Of a stretch of DNA of 64,000 bases, positions 50,776-59,818 are shown in pieces. The DNA is from Actinophytocola sp044466355. GTDB taxonomy: Bacteria; Actinomycetota; Actinomycetes; Mycobacteriales; Pseudonocardiaceae. A program made the translations under genes and the position numbers. The notes beneath the pieces were generated by a model that searched no databases, was not told the DNA's origin, and saw nothing but the letters and a program-made list of their open reading frames with translations. The stretch covers positions 806,001 to 870,000 of the forward strand of contig NZ_JBITMQ010000001.1 of NCBI RefSeq assembly GCF_044466355.1. The letters run 5' to 3'. Positions within the stretch are counted from its first letter, which is position 1. Each line of letters starts with the position of its first letter.

Positions 50776-51123
50776 TCAGGCGGCCATCAGCACCGGGCCG
50801 CTGGGGCGCGTGGTGGGGCGTGTGGTGGCGGCGCGCTGCCGCCGCACGTCGCTCGCGATCCCGATCAGCAGGTCAGCCAGGTCGAGCCCCAGCGCCCCCG
50901 CCACCGCGGCGATCATCTCGCTCGACGGTTCCTTGCGGCCGCGCTCGATCTCGGACAGGTACTGCGGTGAGATACCCGCCTTCTCCGCCACGTCGACGAG
51001 GCGTTCGTGGTGTTCCTCCCGCGTGGTGCGCAGACGTGGGCCGAGGACCTCCCGCCACAGCGGGTCGGGGCCGCGTTCCGGCTCCGGCTCGGGCCTCCGG
51101 TGGAAGGGAAGGATGTCCGCCAT
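50776..51123 (-). CDS. XRE-family regulator, ClgR/PopR-like, adjacent to the clpP pair
   Basis: A 115-aa helix-turn-helix protein: LWREVLGPRLRTTREEHHER, DVAEKAGISPQYLSEIERGR and KEPSSEMIAAVAGALGLDLA. The ISPQYLSEIERGRKEPSSE stretch is close to that of ClgR and PopR, actinobacterial activators of clp genes that are themselves Clp substrates. The C-terminus ends in hydrophobic VLMAA, a plausible Clp degron. The stop directly abuts the clpP stop (convergent). ATG 51123 with AGGATGG upstream is chosen over the longer frame to 51201. Confidence 0.9.
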   Translation of the reverse strand: MADILPFHRRPEPEPERGPDPLWREVLGPRLRTTREEHHERLVDVAEKAGISPQYLSEIERGRKEPSSEMIAAVAGALGLDLADLLIGIASDVRRQRAATTRPTTRPSGPVLMAA

Positions 51124-51288
51124 GAGGCCATCCTGACATCGCGGGCGGTGCGTGGAGCAGCGGTTACGCTCCGGGCAGAACGCCCGCGCCGCTCCTGACA
51201 ATAACTGGACAGTGTCGCCCGAACGGCCGTAACGACCCCGCGAACAGGCCGATCATCCTGTCATCACCTCGGATGGGGGCGACTCGAC

Positions 51289-51594
51289 ATGGTGAGTTTT
51301 CGTGAGCCGGCGAGCATCAGCTACCAACGGCGGTACGGGGTCGATCCCGTGCTGGAACCCCTGGGTGTGCCGCGTGTCAGGGGCGCGACCGCCTACGTCA
51401 TCGCGTGCGGGATGGGCTCGAAGGTGGTGTTCATCCGCTGGTACGGCAGGGACGTCGAGGACGCGCGGCAGTCGTTCCGCGTGTGGCTCGGCCAGACGTG
51501 GCAGACGCTGACCACCGACTTCACCGGTCAGGGCGTGCAGAACGGCATGGACTTCAAACCGGGCCGCATCGAATGGTTCAACATCACCGAATGA
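51289..51594 (+). CDS. Small conserved-looking protein of unknown function
   Basis: A 101-aa basic protein starting at ATG 51289: SYQRRYGVDPVLEPLGVPRV, then TAYVIACGMGSKVVFIRWYG and QSFRVWLGQTWQTL. Predicted beta-alpha, no signal peptide or membrane helix. A/T-richer upstream sequence (ACTGGACAGT dyad near 51204-51213) may hold its promoter. It converges with the 128-aa gene. No family is recognised. Confidence 0.65.
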   Translation: MVSFREPASISYQRRYGVDPVLEPLGVPRVRGATAYVIACGMGSKVVFIRWYGRDVEDARQSFRVWLGQTWQTLTTDFTGQGVQNGMDFKPGRIEWFNITE

Positions 51595-51597
51595 GAG

Positions 51598-51984
51598 TCA
51601 CCGGCGCACCCAGTTGATCGGCACCTCGTCCGGCTCGTCCTCGTCCGGCACCGCGGCGGGCTGGGGCGCGGCGGTGCCGGGGCCCTCGGCTGCCTGCTCA
51701 GTGGCCTGCTCGACGGCCCCGAACAGTTCCGCGTGCCGTTCCCTCGCCTCCTCGAGCCCGGCCATGACCCGCTCGCGGTAGGCGGGCACCGCGAACATGT
51801 CGGACGGTCGCATGCTGCCGTTCTTCAGCTGCTCGCCCATTTCCCGCCACACCGGGTCGGGGTGTGCGGCGAGCATGTCGTACAGGGCCGACCGCCTGCC
51901 CGCCGGGGTGGCGAGCCGCTTGCCCAGGTCGGTGTTCGCCATCAGGTCCAGGTACCGCTCCGGACCGTGCCGTGGTTCGCTCAT
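51598..51984 (-). CDS. Helical protein of unknown function in the WXG-like operon
   Basis: A 128-aa protein: a helical N-terminal half (RYLDLMANTDLGKRLATPAG, DPVWREMGEQLKNGSMRPSD), a charged helix (RERVMAGLEEARERHAELFG) and an acidic, Pro-rich tail ending INWVRR. It lies 19 bases downstream of the 383-aa WXG-like gene on the same strand. It may be an accessory or chaperone for it. No recognised family. Confidence 0.68.
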   Translation of the reverse strand: MSEPRHGPERYLDLMANTDLGKRLATPAGRRSALYDMLAAHPDPVWREMGEQLKNGSMRPSDMFAVPAYRERVMAGLEEARERHAELFGAVEQATEQAAEGPGTAAPQPAAVPDEDEPDEVPINWVRR

Positions 51985-52003
51985 GCCGGAATCCTTTGCC
52001 GGG

Positions 52004-53155
52004 TCAGGGAAGTTGCGCGATCGCGGAGCCGTCGTCGGCCACCTCGGGCGGTTTCGGCAGGAACGCGTCGGAGGCGTTGAGCTGCCCGAAACCGTTGAGG
52101 CTCGCCTGCACCCCGCTCATGAGGTCGTTGGTCAGCTGGTAGACGTCCGCCAACCCGTTGATGAGGTTGGTGATCGTGTACGCCTCGTACACGGCGACCC
52201 CGCCGCCGACGACCAGGCCGACACCGGTGGCCGCGGTGGCGGCGCCACCGGCGACGGCCGCCGCGAACACGATCGCGGCGTCCACCAGGTTCGAGATGAT
52301 GCTGCCGACCGTCGACGAGAAGTCCTTCGCGCCCTGCGCTGCCCGCTCGTACTCGGCGGCGATCTCCTCGAGCACGCCCGCGGCGTCCGGCAGCACCGCG
52401 CAGACCTCGGCGAGGAAGAACTCGCAGGAGTCGGCGGCGTTGCCGGTCCACACGGCGGGCACGCCCGCTCGCCCGTGGTGGAGGTTCGTCTGCAGCTGGC
52501 GGGCGGCGTCGGCGACGTTCCGGAAGACGTCGACGCAGCCGCGGAACCCGGCCCAGTCACCGATCGCCGGCTTGAGCAGCAGCTCGTACGGGTCGTACGC
52601 CCGGTCCAGCCAGCCGATGGCGGCGAGGGCCTCGGTGGCCGCCAGGATGGCGCCGCGCCCGATCGAGGCGAGCGAGATGTAGTCGGCCCAGGTCGGTTCC
52701 CACCGCCACGCGCCCTCCGCGGCGTAGTCGGGTGGCGCCGTCAGGCTTTCCTGCGGGTCCACCATCTCGCCGAACCTGCCGTACTGGTCGACGGCCTGGT
52801 TCTGGAACCGCGTGTCGCTGCCCTGCGCGACCGGCGGCGAGGTCTCGTAGCCGATGAGCCCGGCGTCGTAGCTCTCCGCGCCGGCGGCGTCGGTGGTCTC
52901 GTAGTAGTCGGCGGAGGCGAGGATCTCGCGTTCCGCCGCCTCCAGCGTGTAGGTGCTCAGGTCGGCGAACCAGGTCCTGCTGTCCGCGACCAGGGTGTCG
53001 TGCGCCCCGCTCAGCTGGTTGAGCCAGCCCTCACCGCCCTGCAGGCCGGTGTGGTCGAAGATGTGGCTCTGGCACGCGTCGGCGTGCCCGGCCTGCTTGC
53101 CGACGAGCTTGCCGAAGTCACGGATGTCGGCGGGCGAGGCCTGGAAGTCGGTCAC
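52004..53155 (-). CDS. Two-module WXG100-like protein, probable type VII secretion substrate
   Basis: A 383-aa protein. The N-terminal helices, residues 1-100 (SPADIRDFGKLVGKQAGHAD, SRTWFADLSTYTLEAAEREI), are EspC-like. The middle, residues about 200-290, has RAGVPAVWTGNAADSCEFFL, a W-x-G turn between long helices, and EEIAAEYERAAQGAKDF with a YxxxD/E-like element. A Gly/Ala-rich hydrophobic stretch (FAAAVAGGAATAATGVGLVV) follows, and the C-terminus is short. It is downstream of the kinase-WD40 gene on the same strand and may be controlled with it. Secretion machinery is not encoded here. Confidence 0.75.
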   Translation of the reverse strand: MTDFQASPADIRDFGKLVGKQAGHADACQSHIFDHTGLQGGEGWLNQLSGAHDTLVADSRTWFADLSTYTLEAAEREILASADYYETTDAAGAESYDAGLIGYETSPPVAQGSDTRFQNQAVDQYGRFGEMVDPQESLTAPPDYAAEGAWRWEPTWADYISLASIGRGAILAATEALAAIGWLDRAYDPYELLLKPAIGDWAGFRGCVDVFRNVADAARQLQTNLHHGRAGVPAVWTGNAADSCEFFLAEVCAVLPDAAGVLEEIAAEYERAAQGAKDFSSTVGSIISNLVDAAIVFAAAVAGGAATAATGVGLVVGGGVAVYEAYTITNLINGLADVYQLTNDLMSGVQASLNGFGQLNASDAFLPKPPEVADDGSAIAQLP

Positions 53156-53250
53156 GCGGTGCTCCCGGTCGTCTGGTCACGATCCCCTTCGTGCGGGGAC
53201 CAGCCTCCCGGCCGCGCTTTCCTCGTGCTTTCGTTCCCGTGCAAGCGGGC

Positions 53251-56200
53251 TCAGCACTGGGGCACGAAGTCCACGTCCGGCGCGAACTGGCGCCATTCGT
53301 CGTCGTCGAGAGGGTCGAGGCGGGCGCACACGTCGGCGAGCGCCTTCTCCGGGTCCGCGTCCCACGTCGCGATGAGACCACCCGCACCGGTGCCGACGAG
53401 GGTGCCGTCGGGGAGGAAGCGGATCGCCTGGATGTCGCCGGGTTCGCGCAGTGCCGCCTGCACCGTGTGGTCGGCGACGTCCCAGATCAGGGGGGTGCCG
53501 TCCCAGCCAGCGCTCGCGAGGCGGGTGCCGTCCGGTGAGAACGACACCGTGATCGGGCGGTCCGTGTGTTCGGTGAGGGCGGGCCCGACCTGCTCGCCCT
53601 TGTCCGGATCCCACAACCGGACCGTGTTGTCCCAGCCGCTGGTGGCGAGCAGACGGCCGTGCGGCTGGAACGCGATGTCCTGCACGGTGTCGATGTGCCC
53701 GGTCATCTCCTCGCCGATCCGGTCGCCGGAAGCGGTGTCCCACAACATGATCCGCCCGTGGAGCGTGCCCGTGGCGAGGCGGTCGCCGCCGGGACTGAAC
53801 GCGAGGCTCCACACCGCCTTGGTGTCGTCGCCGGTCTCCCACAGCTCGCGCTGGTCTCCGCTGTCCGCGTCCACCAGCAGCAGGGCGCTGCTCTTGGCGG
53901 CCCGGTCGGTGCTCACCGCCAGCGTGTCGCCGTCGGGCGACCACGTCACCGCGATCGCGGTGACGTCGGGATACGTGGCCACCTCGTCGCCGCCGACCGT
54001 CCGGATCTCCAGGCCCTCCCCGCACGGCACCGCGATCCGCTCGCCGTCCGGCGCGACCGCGAGCGGGCCCACCGCACCGTTGTCGCAGCGCATCGTCGGG
54101 CCGGTGGCCTCGCTCGTCGCCGTGTCGAACGTGGTCACCGTGCCCTCGGTGTCGCCGAACGCGACCACCGTGCCGTCGCGGCTGAGGTCGCTGTACGCGG
54201 CCCGGCCCGACGCCGCGGGCAGCGACGTCCGCCACAGCACGATGTTGCCGTCACCGCTCGCGACCGCGAGCACCCGGTCGTCCGGGCTGAACGCGACCCC
54301 GAACGTGTCGTCGTCGCTGGCACGCATGGGTTCGCCGATCTGCTGGCCCGTCGCGAGGTACCACAGGCGCACCGTGCGATCCTCGCTCGTCGACGCCAGC
54401 ACGTGCCCGTTCTTGCCGAACGCCAGGTCCTGGATGGTGTTGTTGTGGCCGGTGAGCGCCTCGCCGACGCGGTCGCCGGTCGCGATGTCGAAGCGGCCGA
54501 TCGCGATGCCGTCGCGGCACGCGACCTGCTCGAACTCCGGGTCGTACGCGAGGAACAGGCACGGGCTCGCCGTGGTGATGGTGCGCACCTGCTCCTGCGT
54601 CGCCGCGTTCCACACCCGGATCGTGCCGTCCGGGCCACTGGTGAGGATCCGCTCGCCGTCGGCGGTGAACAGGACGCTGGTGACGATGTCGTCGTGGCCG
54701 GCGAGCGGCCGCCCGAGCCGCCGTCCGCTGCCCACGTCCCACAGTTGCGGGGTCCCGTGCGACGACACGACCGTCCTGCCGTCGGGGCTGAACGCGACCG
54801 CCACGACGGGCGCGCCGTGCTCGATGCGCTCGCGCACCTCACCGGTCTCGGCGTCGAGCAGGTACAGCGACTCGTCGGTACTGCCGACCGCGAGCCGCCT
54901 GCCGTCCGGGGAGAACTCGACCGCGTTGACCGCCTCACCCGGCTCGAACAGGACCCGGCCCTCGCGGGTCGCCATGTCCCACACCCGTATCGTGCCGTCG
55001 ATCCCGCCGCTGACGAGCCGGTCGCCGTCCGGGCTGAACGCCACCGACTGCACCGGCCCCTCGTGCCCGGACAGCATGGTGTCGAGCCGCTGGTTCTCCG
55101 TCGCCAGCAACGCCTCCCGCGCCTGCCTGGTCGGCGCGCGGCGCCACGCGGCGGCGGCGAGCAGCTGCGACTGCCTCGGCCACGTGTCCGCCGCCTGCTC
55201 GGCGAGCGTGGCGAGGCGGCGGGACTCGGCCTCGGCGAGCCGGTCGTCGGCCACCTCCGTCTGGTAGTAGGCGACGACGGACGCCACCAGCGACGCGACG
55301 AGCAGCACGGCGAGCGCGGCGATGGCGGTCCGCAGCCTGCGGGTGCCGCGGCGCTGTTCCCGTTCGCTCGCACGCAGGAACTCCTGCTGCGGCTGGGTGG
55401 GCGGGTGGTGCGCGGCCCAGTCGAGCGCGGCGGCGAGCCGGGCGCCCCGGTACAGGTCGCCGCGGTCGCGTCCGCTCTCCACCCAGTTCGCGGCCGACTC
55501 GTCGAGCCGTTGGCGCAGCAGGAGGTCCTGCCGTTCCACGTCGACCCACGCGCGGAGCCGTGGCCACGCGGTGAGCAGCGCGTCGTGCGCGAGCCGCACC
55601 CCGTCGTCGTCCGCGGTGACCAGGCGGGCGTCGACGAGGCCGGTGACCGCCCGTTCGTCCAGTTCACCGCGGGCGGCCGTGCGCCGGGTCAGGCCGCCGT
55701 CGGGCAGCACTCGCACGAGCCGTAGCAGCGTCGCCCGCAGCACGTCCTGGTGGTGGGGGTGGAGGCGGCCGTACAGCTGGTCCGCGGTGACCGCGACGGC
55801 CCGGTCGACGCCGCCGGTCGCCTGGTAGCCGCGCAACGTCAGCACGTTGCCCCACCGGTTCCGCCACGTGGCGCGCAGCGCGTGGGCGAGCCGCGGCAGC
55901 GCGCCCTGCGCGAAACCGGAGCCGTCGCGGGCGCCCACGTCGCCGATCAACCGGTCGGCGAGGCCGTCCTCGAGCACCAGCCCGGCGCGGGCCGCGGGGA
56001 GCGTGATCACCTCGCGCAACGCGGCCGCGCCGAGCGGGCCGACGACGAACGGGCTGTCGAGCGCGGTCCGCAACGGTTCCAGCGCGATGCAGTCCGGCAC
56101 GTAGTCGGCCCGGACCGCCACGATCACCAGCGCGGGCCACGCGTGGGCGAGCGCGGTCGCGAACGCCACCCGCTCCGGCCCGCCCGCACCGTCGGTGAAC

Positions 56201-57591
56201 AGCTGCTCGAACTGGTCGACGACGATGACGGGCCGCGCGCCGTCGCGGGCCGCGTGCTCCGCCGCCGCCCGCACCTGCTGCCCGAACCGCGCGGGATCGT
56301 GCCGGATGGTGGCGGCGAGCGCGCCGGGGTCGACCTGGACCACCCCGGCGAGCCGGGCCGCGAGCGTGTCGACGGGCCGGTCGCCGGGGGTGAGCACCAC
56401 GCGGGGCCAGCGGCTGCGGCCGAGGTCGTGCGCGGCCGTGTCCAGCGCCGGGAGCAGCCCGGCGACCAGCAGCGACGACTTGCCGCTGCCGGAGGCGCCG
56501 ACCACGACCAGCGGGCCGCCGGTGCCGAGCTGACCGGAGAGCCGCACCAGCAGGTCGCTGGTCTCACCGTCGCGGCCGAAGAACCAGTCCGCGTCGCCGG
56601 TGCCGAAGCTGCGCAGACCCGGGTAGGGGCAGACGCCGCCGGACTGGTCGGCCGGTGTGGTCGGGTCACCGCCCCGGCGTGCCGCGGTCGTGACGATCGC
56701 TCGCATGATCACCTGCTGGCCGGGCTGCGCGGGGTCGCCGTGCGGCAGGGCCACGGCCGGTGTCGTGCGGTCCTCGGCCTGCCGCAGCGCGGCGTGGGCG
56801 GCGGCCATCAGCTGGCCCGCGGTCGCGTACCGGCGCCGGGGGTCCTTGTCCATACCGGTGGCGACGACGAGGTCCAGCGCGGGCGGCACGGCGGGCTGGT
56901 ACGTCGATGGCGCGGCGGGCACGGAGTTGAGCTGGGCGGCGAGCTTCGCGGCCGGGTCGGCGGCGGGGAACGGCACGTGCCCGGTGAGGCATTCGTAGAG
57001 CACGCACGCGAGCGAGTAGACGTCGGCCGCGCCGGTGACGTCGAGCCCGCGCAGCTGTTCCGGCGCGATGTAGTCGAGCGAGCCGACGTAGCCGCCGGTC
57101 ACCGTCATCCTGGTGGCCTCGGGGTCCAGCGGCCGGGCGATGCCGAAGTCGGTGAGGTGGGCGTCCTCGTCGGGGCCGACGAGGATGTTGGACGGCTTGA
57201 CGTCGCGGTGCACGATCCCGGCGGTGTGCGCGGTGTCCAGCGCCTGCGCGACCTGGGTGAGCAGCGCGAGCGCGCGGGGCGGTGTCATGGGCGCGCCGCC
57301 GAGGACCCGCTTGAGGTCGGCGCCCTCGACGAGCCGCATGGCCACGTAGAGTCGGGAGTCGCCGCTGTCGGTGCCGGTGTCGAGCACCTCGACGATGTGC
57401 GGGTCGTGCAGGCTCGCGGCGATGCCCGCCTCGCGGCGCAGGCGGTCCGCGTGGTGCCGGCCCGCTTCGGCGGGGAGGACCTTGATCGCCACCGCCTGGT
57501 CGTCGGCGGTGTCGATGGCGCGGTACACCTCGCCCATCCCGCCTCTGCCGAGCAAGCCTTCGAGCCGGTATCGCCCACCGAGCAGCGTCAC
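53251..57591 (-). CDS. Ser/Thr protein kinase fused to nSTAND-type NTPase, membrane helix and 14 WD40 repeats
   Basis: A 1446-aa protein. Kinase, residues about 8-270: GRGGMGEVYRA, VAIKVLP, IVHRDVKPSNIL, LTDFGIARP, YIAPEQLRG. NTPase, about 330-740: CPYPGLRSFGTGDADWFFGR, Walker A GASGSGKSSLL, Walker B PVIVVDQFEQLF. One membrane helix lies at about 754-778 (AIAALAVLLVASLVASVVAY). Then come 14 WD40 blades, for example SVAFSPDGDRLVSGGIDGTI, enough for two seven-bladed propellers. The helix would put kinase and NTPase on one side and the WD40 array on the other. It is the first gene of an operon with the WXG-like protein. Confidence 0.93.
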   Translation of the reverse strand: MTLLGGRYRLEGLLGRGGMGEVYRAIDTADDQAVAIKVLPAEAGRHHADRLRREAGIAASLHDPHIVEVLDTGTDSGDSRLYVAMRLVEGADLKRVLGGAPMTPPRALALLTQVAQALDTAHTAGIVHRDVKPSNILVGPDEDAHLTDFGIARPLDPEATRMTVTGGYVGSLDYIAPEQLRGLDVTGAADVYSLACVLYECLTGHVPFPAADPAAKLAAQLNSVPAAPSTYQPAVPPALDLVVATGMDKDPRRRYATAGQLMAAAHAALRQAEDRTTPAVALPHGDPAQPGQQVIMRAIVTTAARRGGDPTTPADQSGGVCPYPGLRSFGTGDADWFFGRDGETSDLLVRLSGQLGTGGPLVVVGASGSGKSSLLVAGLLPALDTAAHDLGRSRWPRVVLTPGDRPVDTLAARLAGVVQVDPGALAATIRHDPARFGQQVRAAAEHAARDGARPVIVVDQFEQLFTDGAGGPERVAFATALAHAWPALVIVAVRADYVPDCIALEPLRTALDSPFVVGPLGAAALREVITLPAARAGLVLEDGLADRLIGDVGARDGSGFAQGALPRLAHALRATWRNRWGNVLTLRGYQATGGVDRAVAVTADQLYGRLHPHHQDVLRATLLRLVRVLPDGGLTRRTAARGELDERAVTGLVDARLVTADDDGVRLAHDALLTAWPRLRAWVDVERQDLLLRQRLDESAANWVESGRDRGDLYRGARLAAALDWAAHHPPTQPQQEFLRASEREQRRGTRRLRTAIAALAVLLVASLVASVVAYYQTEVADDRLAEAESRRLATLAEQAADTWPRQSQLLAAAAWRRAPTRQAREALLATENQRLDTMLSGHEGPVQSVAFSPDGDRLVSGGIDGTIRVWDMATREGRVLFEPGEAVNAVEFSPDGRRLAVGSTDESLYLLDAETGEVRERIEHGAPVVAVAFSPDGRTVVSSHGTPQLWDVGSGRRLGRPLAGHDDIVTSVLFTADGERILTSGPDGTIRVWNAATQEQVRTITTASPCLFLAYDPEFEQVACRDGIAIGRFDIATGDRVGEALTGHNNTIQDLAFGKNGHVLASTSEDRTVRLWYLATGQQIGEPMRASDDDTFGVAFSPDDRVLAVASGDGNIVLWRTSLPAASGRAAYSDLSRDGTVVAFGDTEGTVTTFDTATSEATGPTMRCDNGAVGPLAVAPDGERIAVPCGEGLEIRTVGGDEVATYPDVTAIAVTWSPDGDTLAVSTDRAAKSSALLLVDADSGDQRELWETGDDTKAVWSLAFSPGGDRLATGTLHGRIMLWDTASGDRIGEEMTGHIDTVQDIAFQPHGRLLATSGWDNTVRLWDPDKGEQVGPALTEHTDRPITVSFSPDGTRLASAGWDGTPLIWDVADHTVQAALREPGDIQAIRFLPDGTLVGTGAGGLIATWDADPEKALADVCARLDPLDDDEWRQFAPDVDFVPQC

Positions 57592-57834
57592 GCGCAGGAC
57601 GTTACTTGCCTGGCACGGCGTTCCGGGCGAGAACGGTCGGATTCGACCACGGGAAGGTGGCGCGTCCGGCGGAGCGGATGCCGTGCCGGCTCGGGACGCG
57701 TCTCCTAATAGGCCGGGAACGCCGAATTCGCGGGTGATGAAGAATCGCTACCGAAATGCACATCCTGGCCCGCCGCGCCGGTGCCACACGTACGATTCCG
57801 ACGTCCTGACCCGCACTTCGCGATGGGGTGATCG

Positions 57835-58971
57835 GTGACCGACGTCGTTGGTCCCTACGAGCTGGCCCAGTTGATCGGACGTGGTGGCATGGGCGAGGTC
57901 TGGCTCGCCCACGACTCCCGCAACGACCGCGAGGTCGCGATCAAACTGCTGGCCAGGCAGGCGCTGACCGACCCTGAGCTGGCCGAACGGTTCCGCCGGG
58001 AATGCAAGCTCGCCGGTCAGATCCGGCATTCGCACATCCTGCCGGTGTGGGACTACTCGGTGGACGGGCGGCCGTACATCGTGATGCCGTACATCGAGGA
58101 CGGGACCGATCTCGCGACAATTCTGAAAAAGGGGCCAATCGAACCTGAACGTGCGGTGAACATTGTCCGACAAGTCGCCTCGGCATTGGACGCGGCGCAC
58201 AGAAAAGGACTCCGCCACCGCGACGTCAAGCCGTCGAACGTCATGGTCGAACCGGACGGCGACGACGAACAGGTGCTGTTGTTCGACTGGGGCATCGCCC
58301 AGCCGATCGACACCTCGGGCGCACCACCGGTGACCAGGCTCGACCAACTGGTCGGCACCCCGGCCTACATCGCACCGGAACGGCTCGGCGACCGGATCAC
58401 GCCCGACCACCGCGCGGACGTCTACTCGCTCGCCGTGGTGCTGTACGAGTGCCTCGCCGGCGGCAAGCCGTTCGACGGCGAGGACATGGCGATCCTGACC
58501 GCGCAGGTGCTGCGCGACCCGCCGCCGCTGCCGGACCACCTGCCCGCCGCGCTGCGCGACGTGGTGGCGAAGGGACTCGCGAAGGACCCGGAGAAGCGCT
58601 GGCAGACCGCGGGAGAGATGGCCGCGGCGGCCCGCGCGGCACTCGCCCGGTCGGTGACCCCACCGGCCGGGGTGCCCCAGCCCGTCAGGACACCGCCGCC
58701 CACACCCCCGGTCAACACGCCCGCGGCGCCCGTCGTGGCGGTGCCCGCCAACGGACCGCGGATCGCCGCGACCGGGTTCGGTGGTGCGGCCGTCGCCTTC
58801 GCGCTGTTCCTCACCGGGGTCGTGGACGCGGGAGCGTTCTGGCTGCTGCTCCCACTGCTCGCGGCGGGCGGCGCGCTGGTCGGGTTCGGGCTGTGGGGGC
58901 CGAGGCGGGCAGCGGTGCGGCCCGGCGACCCGACCCTCGATCCGGGAGGGTTCCCGAAGCCGGGTCCGTAG
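57835..58971 (+). CDS. Ser/Thr protein kinase with DWG motif and C-terminal membrane helices
   Basis: A 378-aa kinase. Residues about 8-260: LIGRGGMGEVWLAHD, EVAIKLL, GLRHRDVKPSNVMV, then LFDWGIAQP where most kinases have DFG, and LVGTPAYIAPERLG. The metal Asp is kept, so activity is expected. A Pro-rich linker is followed by two hydrophobic helices (GFGGAAVAFALFLTGVV, AFWLLLPLLAAGGALVGFGL). GTG 57835 has GGGGTGATC upstream. It heads a rightward cassette with FHA, SBP-like and VWA genes. Confidence 0.92.
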   Translation: MTDVVGPYELAQLIGRGGMGEVWLAHDSRNDREVAIKLLARQALTDPELAERFRRECKLAGQIRHSHILPVWDYSVDGRPYIVMPYIEDGTDLATILKKGPIEPERAVNIVRQVASALDAAHRKGLRHRDVKPSNVMVEPDGDDEQVLLFDWGIAQPIDTSGAPPVTRLDQLVGTPAYIAPERLGDRITPDHRADVYSLAVVLYECLAGGKPFDGEDMAILTAQVLRDPPPLPDHLPAALRDVVAKGLAKDPEKRWQTAGEMAAAARAALARSVTPPAGVPQPVRTPPPTPPVNTPAAPVVAVPANGPRIAATGFGGAAVAFALFLTGVVDAGAFWLLLPLLAAGGALVGFGLWGPRRAAVRPGDPTLDPGGFPKPGP

Positions 58972-59011
58972 CGTGGCACACATCGAAACGTTGAGACACA
59001 AGAAGGTCGGC

Positions 59012-59818
59012 ATGACAGAGGGCATGTATCCGCTCGGTCGGCTCACCCCCAGCCTCGTGCGGCAGGAGCCGCTGTTCGCGGGGGCGGCGGCACCGGCGGG
59101 CACGTTGTTCGTCCTCGGGGACACCGGCGGGTACGCGGCGGCCGCGGTGGCCGGGCGTTCGCTGGTGCTCGGGCGGAACGCACCGGACGTGCACGTCGCG
59201 ATCGGCGGCGAGGACGGCTACGTCAGCAGGGAACACGCGACGCTGCGGTGCGTCGCGCACGGCACCGGCACCCGCTGGGTGCTGCGCAACGGCGGCAAGC
59301 TGCCGATCCGGTTGCCGGACACGGCGCCGCTGCTGCGGTCGCACGAGGCGCCGCTGCCGGTGGGCTACACCCCGCTCTACATCCAGGGCTCACAGCTGCA
59401 CGTGGTGGAGGTGCTCGTCGCTGACGGGCACCGGCACCGCGGCGGGGTGTCTCCGGAGACCAGCACCGGCAACCTCCGCCTCCCGCTCACCCGCCGCGAG
59501 TGGCTGGTGCTGGTGGCCATGTTCTCCACCGTGCTCGGCCGTGAGGACCAGGCGCTCCCGTTGTCCTGGAACGAGACCGGCAAGCTGCTGAACACGGTGC
59601 CCGGCCAGTCCGGGTGGAACGACCGCAAGGCCGAGGCCGTCGTCGACGGGGTCCGGCACCGGCTCACCGCGGCCGGGATCGAGCGGCTGACCCGCGAGAC
59701 CGCGCCCGCCGAGGCCCTCAAGACCAACCTGGCGCGGGTGCTCGTCGACACCGGCACGCTGCTGCCGGAGGACCTGCTGGTGCTCGAGACCGGCATCGAC
59801 GGGTACGCGGACCGGTGA
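59012..59818 (+). CDS. FHA-domain protein with C-terminal winged-helix-like region
   Basis: A 268-aa cytoplasmic protein from ATG 59012 (AAGAAGG upstream; GTG 58973 is the alternative). The FHA phosphothreonine-binding domain, about residues 30-125, shows RSLVLGRNAPDVHVAI, EDGYVSREHATLRCV and WVLRNGGKLP. The C-terminal half, about 150-265 (LPLTRREWLVLVAMFSTVLG, WNDRKAEAVVDGVRHRLTAA), looks like a winged helix, but DNA binding is unproven. It probably docks on the phosphorylated kinase encoded 40 bases upstream. The stop overlaps the next ATG. Confidence 0.88.
   Translation: MTEGMYPLGRLTPSLVRQEPLFAGAAAPAGTLFVLGDTGGYAAAAVAGRSLVLGRNAPDVHVAIGGEDGYVSREHATLRCVAHGTGTRWVLRNGGKLPIRLPDTAPLLRSHEAPLPVGYTPLYIQGSQLHVVEVLVADGHRHRGGVSPETSTGNLRLPLTRREWLVLVAMFSTVLGREDQALPLSWNETGKLLNTVPGQSGWNDRKAEAVVDGVRHRLTAAGIERLTRETAPAEALKTNLARVLVDTGTLLPEDLLVLETGIDGYADR

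Noticed and set aside
51797..55267. An 1156-aa plus-strand open frame
   Set aside because: Antisense to the WXG-like and kinase-WD40 genes; Ser/Arg/Pro-rich composition typical of a GC-rich shadow frame.
55750..57708. A 652-aa plus-strand open frame
   Set aside because: Antisense shadow of the kinase/NTPase part of the 1446-aa gene.
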